DNA of 64,000 nt from Diploscapter coronatus. Its lineage: Eukaryota; Nematoda; Chromadorea; Rhabditida; Rhabditidae. The notes beneath the pieces were generated by a model. The model worked only from the letters and a program-made list of their open reading frames with translations. It searched no databases and had not been told where the DNA came from. Positions 20,871 through 32,056 of this stretch are shown here, piece after piece. The stretch spans positions 80,243,249-80,307,248 of the forward strand of contig OZ038423.1 of NCBI GenBank assembly GCA_964036155.1, given 5' to 3'. A program made the translations under genes and the position numbers. Within the stretch, counting starts at the first letter, position 1. Every line of letters begins with the position of its first letter.

Positions 20871-23800
20871 CGACAAGACGACGATAGAAAATGACAAAGT
20901 TCATCATCAAAATTATTCTAATATCAAAGCATGCGCTGAATGTATACATCTTCAATTTTCCTAGCCTCATCCCGATAATTTCAACAATAGCATGTGCCGG
21001 GAGATAAAAGTTTAGCTGAGCCGCGTGCATTTTTGCATGTAATTGTACTTTTATGGAAGCCCTCGGGCTGCGCTGTCGCGCTCACAAGATGGACGACAAA
21101 AACTCCGCCTACATTTTATGCACTTTTGCAGAGACAAATGCCGCCGCAATTTACTAAATTAGCTGATTAAAGGTGCGTTAATTAGGCGAGAATGATAATT
21201 GATGAAGATTGCAAATGACGTTAGGGGTTTTGATTGAAGTGCAGCGAGAATATGGTCTGAGAAATGACGCGCGAAACTCGAATCTGAGGAAGACATTTTG
21301 ACGTTAGGATGCAAGATTGAAGGCAGACAAAATTCTATGATGATATCAAGAGTTACACAAATTTATACCAATATCTGCTATTTGCTTCCATTCACTACCG
21401 TGAATATAAAAAGATTCAGCTAGGAAATGTTTGAAGCGAAATTCAAAATAATAGTTTCCCCCCATAAATTCTGACTACACTCAATTAATGACTGAATTCG
21501 CGGTGTTAAAATGCGAAAATTTTTGAAACCGAACTCAAAATCTCGGCTCATCATTTATCCTTAAGCATAACTCATATGTTCTCTCACATCATTTGAAAAT
21601 TACCTATTCAAATAAAATTTATCTCACGTGATAAAGAATAGCCGTTATGATGAAAACTAAAAGCCGTTTGAGGTAATCTACGGTTTGAATCTCCGCGTAG
21701 GGCACGTGTTTATATATCCTAACGTGAATGACTAATGGTTCATTTATTCGAGCGTAAAAACTAATGGAAAAGAGGCGTGGCTAATTTTGCCGTCCTTGAT
21801 CAAACAAGTGACGAGAAATAGGTAATCTCTCTCGAAAAGAAAAGAAAATTAGGCTCCACTCAATTTTTCCGACTTTTTCCGTAGAAGTTGTGATACAGAT
21901 ACGCATTATGACGAGTTGGTTAAAAATCGAAAACAAGGAAGCCGTTTCGGCCATTTCAGATGATTCTTGGAAAGTTAAAACAGCTCAATAACAGGGCTGT
22001 ATTGCGATGCAGTCAAATGGCGCACCGCACTCTGCACAAACCTGTTCATCAATCAACTCATGTGAAAAGCTAATCTATCATCACTTTATTCTAATGCTAC
22101 TAATAAGGTAAGCTTTTAAAATTCCCGTCTCCGATTTGGTGATTCCTGGATCAAGAGGGTATTTCATGATCAGCGCCATGAAATACCTTGATTCAAAAAT
22201 CAGCCAAATTAGAGACGGACATTTCAAAAACTTGCCTTGTTAGTATCAAAAGTGATGAACTTTTAAAAAATCTTAAAAATGGAAAAATCAGTAAGCAGAG
22301 TTTATCGATAAAAACATGTAAATAGTCTGCGCATGCAAAATATGCCCAGCTGATCAAAATCTTCCATATCCTCCTATGTCTAAGTTCCAAGAGAAGAAGA
22401 GCAGTGGTATCCATAAATAGAAATTTAATAATAGACCGTGTTTTACACCGAAGAGTATTTTCTATCGCTGATAGTGCAAAGATAGCGCAAACTCGGGAAA
22501 ATTTATAGTTGCATTCAAGAACGGGTAAAGTCAGTGGGCGGGGTCTATCATTCTCTGCGTCCTTTACGTGTGGGGTATTTTAATCTAACAAAGAGCGCGA
22601 TCGATACAGGAAATTAAAATGCAAAGCGCCCAAAATACGTGGGGTTAAAATAGTTGCAAAGTTAAAGTTATTTATGATAAAGGTCAGAGACGAACAACAT
22701 TAGAATCTCTAAATCTGACACACAAGATATGGGCATTTTTTAAAAGTACATATTTTGGGGATGTAGTATTTTGAGATTCTGTCATATCACTTTCGTTTTG
22801 ATGTTTGAAGCAGAAACGATAAAATCATTCGTTAAGTTTGAGGAAAATTCAAGCCGCACAATCTGTCTAGAAAATTGTTCAGAGTAACCACATGTATAAT
22901 ACCTAAAAAAAAATCAAATGTATATAGGAGAAGAAGTGAAGATCTTGCTCATCCCGTTAAAATCTTTCAGCTCTAACAAAAATTCGACATGGTAAGATAA
23001 AAATTCGACTTCGAAAGAAGGAATCTGACAAAAAGCTCAGATTTGGAAGTTCGTTGTAAGAGTGAGCGTATATGCTTTGGAGCATATACATACACATGTG
23101 GAAAAATGGTATAATAGAAAACGGGAGGATGGAAAGAGTCCATCTAGACACGCATAGAAATGTGGAGAGTGCAAAGATAAAAAATGCTGCCAGAGGGAAG
23201 CCGGAGAAATAGTCAACCCGCTAGTAGATACCGCAGACGACGAGAGATCGGAATGAGAGAATATCGATTTAGGCCGACACTCGCACACTAGAAGAGTGCA
23301 TGAATGAAGCTCGAGAAGGAGACCGGGCATATCAGCAAAAACCATCCGCCAATACTCTTTCACGGACCTAAGTGGTGCCGCCACCATCCTTCTCTACGAA
23401 AATAGTACCACTTTGGTACAGTAGATGAGACTTCATGCGAAGAAATAACAGAATCTTCTTCTCCGAAAGAAGATAGAAGAGTATCCTTTCCTTTTTCGCA
23501 GCATGAGCCTCAGCGGCAGGCGCGCAGACAAAAAGTTGAAGAAGCAGCAGCAGGCAAAATAGGCTGGGAAAATGGGAGGGTGTGCGAGAAAAAAAACGGG
23601 AAAAATCTCGCTGCTCTCTATGCCTGAAGCCAATTAGGGAAGAAGAAGCTCTCTTTCTCCTCCTTTGGGGCTCTCTTTTGCTTTCGAGCTATTTCGTACT
23701 CTTGCTCTCTCTCCCCTTCCTCCCTCTCTTCCAGTTCTTTCTCTCCTTTCGCTCCCTCTCTCAGTTCTTTCTGCCCCTTTCTTCCCGCATCTTTTTTGGC

Positions 23801-24088
23801 AGTGGGGGCTCGTCGGAAGGCGTTGCTGCTGACGGGCTCTCCGCCACACAGCCCAGAAAGGGAAGGGAGGGGAAGCAGCCTGCTTGTGAGTTTGGGATGA
23901 GAAGACGAGAGAGAAGATGCACGCAGCAGCAGCGGCGGCGGCGGCAGAATCAACACCCTAGGCACTCTCTGCTTTTCTGCAGAGGGGAAGACGAATTAGG
24001 CACGAAGAAGTTTAACAAAAAGGGGTGGACTTTGGCAAATTTTTTAAAATGATAATATGCTTAACATCGAACAGCCAACATTCAAAGG

Positions 24089-24236
24089 CAAACGTTGGAA
24101 GTGTCGTCGATCCGATATAAGACTCGTCATTGTCTAATGCTCTCTTATCTATAATGACGAACAATGAATTGAAAGTAGGCTACTATATTTCTCAGCAATA
24201 TCCAAATATATCGGATCGACGAACTTCCGACGTCTG
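24089..24236. repeat. 148-bp palindromic MITE, copy 3
   Basis: Flanked by TTCAAAGG (24081-24088) and TTCGAAGG (24237-24244), an 8-bp duplication with one mismatch. Same family as 7129 and 12996, with GTCGTCGATCCGATATA at one end and its complement at the other. Confidence 0.88.
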
Positions 24237-25589
24237 TTCGAAGGATAAATTTCACAGAGTAGGCATTTTGTGAAATTACGACTAAATTTGATGATATGTT
24301 CCGATTACGCAATAAAACTAATCAGTAATGGCAAAGTATTCGATTCGAAACCTTCTAAAACATACGAAAATGATTAAGTTTTGCAGAAAGCTGATAAAAA
24401 ATGATAAGGCTGGTCGCATTTCCGGTGATATATCACGAAAGCTGAAATTCTTCATTCCATCTCTTCCAGCGCCGGCAAGCTTCAAGGCTTCATTCTCCCT
24501 TGCCGCTTCATTCAATCCTCTTCCCATGCCGAGTCCAGTGGTCCTCTTTCTCTCCTTCTTTCTCTCCGTCTATTTCATTCCTTCTACTCCGCTTCTTTCT
24601 TTCACTCTTCCCTCCGAACGTGCAAATTGATTGCTTTCACACACATTATTCCACACGCGACGTTTTTCTCTAATTCTCAAAAATCCCACGCTATCTCCGC
24701 ACCTTGCAATTTTTGAATTTCAAGGGAAAATTCTTCGAAGGAATCTTTTCCACCCAGTCTCTAAATTTGTAGGGGCGGTAAAAATATTGACGATAAATTC
24801 AAGCGCCCACTCAATTTATAGGAAGACAAGAATTGTAGGACGCATATGACCGAGGCAAAGTTGACGAAAATTTAGAGAAACAATTCCAAAGTTAAAAAAT
24901 CCGTAAAATTACAAAATACTTTTTAAAAAACAGAAAATTCCTGAAAATTGAAAAAAGAAACAAAACCGCCACAAACAAGCAGATCATCCTGTTTCATTCA
25001 AACTGCACAGAAATCGCGCTTTTTTCTTTTTTTTTATTAAATTTCGCATGAATGACACCGTTTTTTGCATCGCTAGTCCTATCCCATAATCCCATTGTTT
25101 ATCTCTAATCTGTCCTTATCTATGATACCTCTTAAATTCTAGTTATCTTTTATGCGGGGGAAATCCGTCCTGAACTTTCACATTTTGCCACGAGGGAGGT
25201 GGATTAGCACAAGAAAATTAGCAACACAAAAACCTCTTTTTCGTAGAAATAATCGGTTCAATCTGGCAAGCAAAAGAAATGAAAAGATAGGATATTTTAA
25301 ATTCGTTTTTTTTTTTAGGATTTACAAGTCCCCGAAATTCTGAAAGATAGGCCGAAAAACCGTTTAGAAGTGAGATTGTTTATTTATTTGCATTACGGGC
25401 GTGTCTAGGAGGAAAAGACTATCCTACTCAGATTTGTATTATTTGCAAGAGTTTCGTCATTTTATGATGAATATGTTTCAAATTTTATGAAATTCAGTCA
25501 TTGAATGTATTTTCGCAACGGTTTTTGCGAGTGTTTTAACTTACATTAGGCCAGAAAATCATAATCCTAGAGTATTGTCTCATAACTCA

Positions 25590-25734
25590 GGCTTGCTGTA
25601 TTATACATCGCCGGTACGCCGATACCGTCTGGTATTAGATACCAGATTTTAGAGTGAGAGAGTGTAGACAAAGGGAAGAAATCAGAAAAAGAGCTGGTGT
25701 CGATGTTCCGGCGGGCGTATAATACAAGAGGGCC
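25590..25734. repeat. Palindromic MITE with 8-bp target duplication
   Basis: Flanked by ATAACTCA (25582-25589) and ATAGCTCA (25735-25742). Arms TGTATTATACATCGCCGG and CCGGCGGGCGTATAATACA are near-complementary. Confidence 0.8.
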
Positions 25735-27652
25735 ATAGCTCATTATTTCAAAGAAATATAGGTTTCAGAAAATTTCAAATCAAATTCGAGATTCAAGATG
25801 ATCAATAGGATGGACTCATGGATCAAAATAGTTTTAAAAAATAGCATTGCTAACAATATTCCATCACCTTCATCAATATTCTATCTTTTTATACAATTCT
25901 TCTCGGCCGAAAAATATATTTCGTCTGTATCTATCTTTTCCGGACTCTTCAAATATTTCCCTCTCTGGGGAATAGACTCTATGTCGTTGTTGGCTTGAGG
26001 CTCTCTATGGGTGCGCAACTTCTTAGGACCGACATGTTTCAATAAAAGTTCTAATGCACAACACAACACTCTACGTCCCTAACAATAAATGCACTAAAGA
26101 ATGGAAGAGAGTACCCAATGAAACCCAAAATGTCTCAGCCAGATTCATTAGCCTATCCTTAGCTATAGGTTTAATGATTTGTTGACGTTAAAGAGTCCCA
26201 AAGTAAACCATAATATCCCAACCAAGTTATTTAGCTTATCCTTAACCATAAGACTAATGATTTGTTTAGGTAAAAGCCAAAAAGTGTACTCAATCAAGCA
26301 CATTAACGACTTATATTGTTCTTCACTAATTCATCGCTCCGATTCTTCCGCGCACTTTACCTTTTTATGCATTTGCAATAAGAGTTATTCGGCTAACCAA
26401 ATTGTAAATGACATTTTTCCGCTAATGAGGGAAAGTTTTTGGATAAAAGCAAGTTTGAGAGCTAAAAAATTTTTATTGAAAGCTAATTTCCTAATATATT
26501 CCCGATTACGGGAAGAGATTTTAGATGAAAAGCTTGGAAAACACGCAAATATCGGCGGGGGTTTTCTAGGTAGAAATGGGGCTAATCAGCGGGAAGGACT
26601 CTGACAACATTCAGCTAAAGTTTGGCGTGAAAATACGAAGAGGGAAAGAATGTTGAGATTACGTTTAGGGACCGCAAATGATTTTACATAGTTTAGTTTT
26701 CTAAACTTTTCTATTCTAAACAATCAAATACAACGTGTAACTAAGATGTTTATTCATGAAGAAAAAAATAAAATAAAAACCACTTTTTAGCGAAAAGTAC
26801 CACTAAAATCGACCAAGAGAATGCATGCGATCTCTCGGTATGAAAGTCTCGCGAGCACCTGCGAACGGACACGCACCTCCTGACAGGATTTTCTAACGAA
26901 CAACCACTTCTATGGGTGGTTCATCGATTCTGATAGTGATCTTTTGTGGACACCAGTTTTGAAGAGGAATTGCTTTCCTATTTTTGGGATTTTCAATGAC
27001 CGTTTTTGAACAAAAACGGAAAATGCTAGGGGAGGAGTTTGTGGTCTCTAGATATGTTTTCATAAATGAAATCATCGCTATTTCCGAGTACACACAAGCA
27101 GGAAACTAATGATGAGAAGATTTTAAAAGTTTTTCTTCGCAGAAATCTTATTTACAGCCCAGATCACTTTTTATGTAAAAAAAATTTACCCAAGAATGAG
27201 ATTTGGCATATCCATTTGGGGATCCTAACCATATTCTTCCTTAAAAGTAAATTTTTTCCTAAAATTTCAAATCCACCGATATCCCCCTGAAATCCTCGGG
27301 TCTGCCTAGGTTCTTCCCTGCAGCGGGCATTTGTCCACTTGTGTGCTCGCGCGCGGCTTTGCCAGGCTCTTTCTTTCGATTCTTCTTTTCTCGAAGAATT
27401 CAAGCCCAGCGTTTTCGTCTTGTTTGTTTATTTGTTATCTCTTGCAACGGCCTTTCTCCGCGTCTTTTCAGCCTCTCGAAATCCCCCAGTCTCTAACTTA
27501 TCTCAGTCGTACCGTTTTCTGCTCGCCGTCTAGCCGGACTTCTCAACTCTGATTCTCAGAATCTCTTGATTTTCACCTGGTTATCTCATATCTATAAACA
27601 CAAAGACGATTCAACTCACAATCAATCATTCAAAACTCACGACTATCACCAG

Positions 27653-27788
27653 ACGTTAGTACGCTTTCCATCGCAAATGTCCCTTGTGCGGTGTGAATTA
27701 TTCCAATCAGCTTTGCAATTACTATACTTAATAATGGAGAGAGAGATGGTGACAAATTTTTGCGATGGAAAACATCTCGATGTCTGAT
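27653..27788. repeat. Foldback element (inverted copy of 18541)
   Basis: Arms GCTTTCCATCGCAAAT and TTTTTGCGATGGAAAAC pair. It shares GTGAATTATTCCAATCAGCT with the reverse complement of 18541-18677. Confidence 0.6.
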
Positions 27789-28387
27789 TATCGCTGTACA
27801 GATTATTTTGAAACGTTTTCTTCTTTTTATTTTTGTTAGATCACCATTAAAGTCATTTTCGAATAACTGAGTGAGCAATTTCAATATCTTCATGATATAC
27901 ATATTATTTCGAAACTTATCCAAATCAAAATATCTCATTATTCAATAACTTAATCATTTTCACACGTTTATATTTCTTTATTTGATCAACATTATAGATT
28001 ATTTTGAAACTTTCTGAATTTTATTATTGCTAGATTATTCTCCAACCAGAGTACTAGTTTAAATTCGTATATTCAATATATGCAAACTCTTTTGCAGCTT
28101 ATCTAAATCAAAATTATCTCCATTCAATCAAATCTTGTTATCTTCGCGCTCTCATTTCATCTTAATTCAAGCTCACTTCTACACGTATATTATTTCACCA
28201 TTACAATATCCTACACGTTCCTTCAATAACTCAATAGAATCTCAATCTATACAACTCCCAATATCCTATTTTAGTCTCCCCATTCATTGTGTTTAGGTGT
28301 GCGAATTAATGAAAGTCCAAAACTATCCAAAATCACGAAAACATCCAACTTTACAGGATGATCTCATCAATATCGTAGCAAAGATCA

Positions 28388-30854
28388 ATGCGCCGAGTTG
28401 ACGACGCCTTTTCGAGGGGCATTAGTCGGGTTGACATAGGAGGAATCGATTCGACTGGTACGATAAGATTAACGATAGATCAATTACCAGGCTAAAATGA
28501 ACTTTCGAAAAAAGCATAAAACTAAACCAAATAATCAGTTTCAAATTTCCTCATTACAAACTCTATCTTCAAAATAATGTCACTATCAAAATGGTAAGCT
28601 TTGATAAAGCGATATCTCAAATTCTATTTCCAGCCGCCGGTACGAGCAATTGGATTCTGCTGGACGCGTCGACGTCCTCTTCAATTACCCCCATTCAAAT
28701 CCAGTCAGTTCGAGTTATTCCCAAATCTCCTGGGAGCAAAAAGTGGTTTCATTTTTGGGAGGATCGACTATTTTAGGAGTATTTCCCGGACTGATCTGAA
28801 ATCAAACGATGACGAGAGACTGCAGACGATCAATAGACTGAACGACAAGGTTCACAAAGGGATCTTGGATTCGTATAAAGTTAGTTAGATGCCGAAGAAG
28901 TTTCAAAATTGGCATGGAATCTTCTGATATTAGCTCAATAAAATTTTTAAACATCATCATCTTTTGGCAAAAATAATGAAGTTGTGGCATCATTTTGTTG
29001 GACACTTTTCAAAATAATGAAGCTAAAATTTGCAAAATATCTTGACTAATTCCCTGGGTCTATGTCATTCAATAACCTAGATGATTTTAGAATCCCCGTC
29101 GTCCCGATGACGAAAATTTAGAGAGTCGGAAAGTCGTCGAAGATAGTTTTCGGTTTATCGATACGGAAAATTCTGGCGGTAACCAACTGACGAATATTAG
29201 AACTGTCTAAATCCCTACCATTCCAGTGAAGCATAAGAGGGAACGAGTGATAACCCAACGAGACGAGGAAGGAGAGTTAGAAGCGGTTTACGAAATCCGG
29301 GGGGATAAACGTCTCAGCGATGAAAGTCGGAAGGGTAGAGGTAAACTTCATCAAAATGATTAAAAAAGAATTGTTTCTCTAGACCCATGGAAAAGCCAAC
29401 GTATCAAAGGTAGTCCCTATGGGAGAGAAACTATTCAACCCTCTGAACCCGAGCCGATCTACGCCATGACCAGAATTGGACCCCCGGTAGACGATGCTTC
29501 ACCCCCGAGAAGAAGGTATAGAAGAGCTGACTCGTTGGATTCGGGGAGTATGAGGTTGTTGAGGAGGTAAATTTTTCTGCTATTAACCGCTAGGGTTAGT
29601 ACTAAGTGAATATTTTGTTTTATGTTAAAAACATTTGAAACTTGCATGATATTCATAATTCAATTACCTACTTTAACAAATCATTACTTTTTCAAAATTC
29701 AGACCAGCCCCTTCCCAATCGATTCTCAGACCGAGTGCGTCAACCGCCTACTCTCAACCTAACCTGCCTACAGTATCGCACAATCCAGAATATGAAAGGC
29801 TAGTCGACACTTAGAAAATACCACTTTTATCGTGAATACAGACATGACAGATGCGAGAGATAGAAAGAAGTGAGAGGATAAGACCCATGTAGCAGATCCT
29901 CCACATAAGGAACAATGCTAGGAAAAAACAGTAAAAAAGTCAACTCAGAAAATTGCTAAGCGAATTTTAGAAAGCCTCCATTTTCGGCAGCTTACTCGCC
30001 ACCAATTTATCGACCTAGAACTTTGCTAAGGAGAGCCCAGTTCTATGACAAATGTGACGTATGCGCCGATAGGATTTTAAGGATGGGGGAGTTTTGTCCG
30101 GTTAGTTTCAATTTTGAATGATTTTAAATGCAAAAAATCGCAGTATCGTATTGAACATTCAAATTTTCAATGTGTATGATAAAATTTCGAATCATATGCA
30201 AGACTTTCAATATTTTTCTTATTAAACACAACATGAATATCAGCTCATTGAAATATTCAAATGATCAATAGAAATTTTGAGACATTAAAAGTTACCCTAT
30301 CTAGGTTTGTAACCGCGGTATGTCTACTGCTCGAATAACTCGTGTACCTTATTCTCCAGTTCTACCTAAATCCACAGTACCTGTTCAAACTCGGCGGGAC
30401 GATACCTTACTTAGCGCTCATCGACTGAATTTCTCACAACCACAGTGGAGTCCTCGAGGTTATCCGTCGAATTTGAATGAACCTAACCTACTATTCGAAA
30501 TTCTAGCTAGTCGACCTCCGACAATGATAGTTGGAAGTCCTAGAAAATACGCGCAGCGATCTCCAGTATTCCGATATGGTAAGAAATTTGTATATTTTTT
30601 AAGATAAAATGTTTCAAAATTTCTCAAAATCTGAAATACGACTTGAAAGAGATCATAACAAGATGAATTTTCAACAATATCTCACAATTTTAGGCCCACC
30701 CTTGCCCCGTCCTCTCTATGACTACGAGGTTTGGTCGCAGCGGAAAAAAGATTTGCGGAGACTACGGACTTTGCTAGCGCTATCTTTGGCGTTACTAGCG
30801 CTAGCCCTAGTGGTTTCAGCCGGAGCGGTTTTGGCAGCTCTTGGAACAAATTAG
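28388..30854 (+). CDS. Unrecognised protein with zinc knuckle and C-terminal membrane anchor (429 aa)
   Basis: Ten exons: 28388-28457, 28634-28703, 28777-28879, 29091-29178, 29227-29340, 29383-29566, 29703-29798, 29971-30100, 30305-30578, 30694-30854 (1,290 nt). The start follows a CTTTACAG acceptor by a short leader. The first 240 residues are hydrophilic and charged, probably mostly disordered. Residues 270-287 hold KCDVCADRILRMGEFCPVC, a C-x2-C-x10-C-x2-C zinc-ribbon-like knuckle. A Pro/Arg-rich segment follows. After YEVWSQRKKDLRRLRT a 24-residue helix of Leu/Ala/Val (about 402-426) ends three residues before the stop, so the protein looks tail-anchored with its bulk in the cytosol. The junction 29798/29971 needs a GC donor (AAAG|GCTAGT); an alternative, 29802/29975, keeps frame and length but changes one residue. 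I know no family that fits; a membrane-tethered adaptor is possible but unproven. Confidence 0.82.
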
Positions 30855-32056
30855 ACCACTTCTTTTTATTGTATCGGCTAAACTAAGTGACAGTTCGTGT
30901 TAAAGAGCGCCTCGCGAGAAATGCGCGTTACGACTATGCGCAGGGGGAGAAGCTAGGGCACAGAAAAAGAGCTAGCGGGGACAATGAAAAAGTGGTATGG
31001 AATTTGCTCTCTCACGCGTTCTTGCTATTTTTAAATATACGATATTTCACTTCGTTTGGCCGATATAATATGATACTTGGATCAGATGATTTGACATCCA
31101 AAGAATCGAATATATCCATTTCCTGGAACATGCAAAGCATACATTTCGATCCTAAATCAGTCATTTTTTTCTAGCTCAATTTTAGGTGCCTAATTTCAGT
31201 TTACGGGTAATTTACCTCGATTTATTCACCTTCAATGATGATCACAATTTATAAAATCTCTAAATCTGAATAAATAGGCTAAATTTTCGTCAAGCATCAA
31301 GCAGTTTGTTCGAGAAAATTCGAGTATAGCATGATGAGTTTAAATAGCAATTTCTTGAAATTTTCACCCATTTTGGAAGTAAAATAGTCACGAAAAAGAA
31401 GAAAAAAGTGCGTAAAATTTCAAAATGGGTGATCATCAAACTTGTCTAAAGAAATCTATTTAAAAATCCTTTCAAGAAGATTTTCAATGTCATCGGAACA
31501 TTGAGAAAATCGCATGTAAGCGAGGCCGGAATCACAGATCTAATGTCATAGAGTTTTCAAATCAAAAAGTTATCTTTTAAAAGTTTCATAAAAATATTCT
31601 AACAGAAATAAATTTAAAACCCGGTGAGCTAGAACGTACACGAACACTGTCAAATTCGATCTACTGCGTAATCGGCAAAACGTTAGACTCTATTCTCCAT
31701 TGTCTCCGAGATGAACCCTTGCAAAGAAAGGAGGCAAAAAGTAGCTGCGAGCTTTAGCCTATTTGTCTGCTCGTTTTTGCTGTTCCCTCTAGTTTCGATG
31801 CATCGCGCTCGCCGATTATAGACGCAGAATGCATATGACAAAGCTCATCTCGGGGACAATGGAGAGTATGAAAATGATATCTGCGAAAATTTGAAATAGC
31901 GGATATTCTAGAATTAAAAAACGAATAAAATTAGTATCATTGAAACGCCTTAATCTTAGAAAACAAAGCGTCTCATATTATTCTTAGTGGTGGCATAGAA
32001 CTGATAAGAAGTGCTAGAAATTGGTGATACCTTATCAGTGGTTTTGCCGTAATCTT
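30855..32056. other. Convergent intergenic region, 3' ends of the zinc-knuckle gene and gob-1
   Basis: AT-rich. It contains an AATAAA near 31268 and one foldback element (31690-31871). A 95-codon open frame at 30887-31174 has no acceptor or family features. Confidence 0.5.
31690..31871. repeat. Foldback element, family of 6850 and 39506
   Basis: Left arm CTCCATTGTCTCCGAGATGA and right arm TCATCTCGGGGACAATGGAG are near-perfect complements. TA at both ends suggests a TA target. Confidence 0.75.

Larger units (their letters stand above)
19910..28387. other. 8.5-kb region upstream of dgk-1 and of the divergent zinc-knuckle gene; no coding exon supported
   Basis: Probably holds the promoter and any non-coding first exons of dgk-1 (minus) and of the gene starting at 28388 (plus). 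It contains foldbacks at 20703-20870, 24089-24236, 25590-25734 and 27653-27788. A CT-rich, CAG/CGG-repeat segment lies at 23580-24010. A less AT-rich block at 20980-21230 with several TAATTA-type sites could be regulatory. No frame here joins to dgk-1 in the right phase. Confidence 0.5.

Noticed and set aside
23582..24052. 156-codon frame with Cys-x2-Cys start and Gln/Arg-rich end
   Set aside because: It is a low-complexity CT-rich and CAG/CGG repeat segment; no acceptor or donor fits, and the single CxxC is not enough for a domain.
28360..28900. Possible LEM-domain/emerin-like gene, suggested by a short C-terminal membrane anchor in the 28388 gene
   Set aside because: No LEM consensus (GP-I-x-x-S/T-T-R) is present in any frame; the protein has a zinc knuckle instead.
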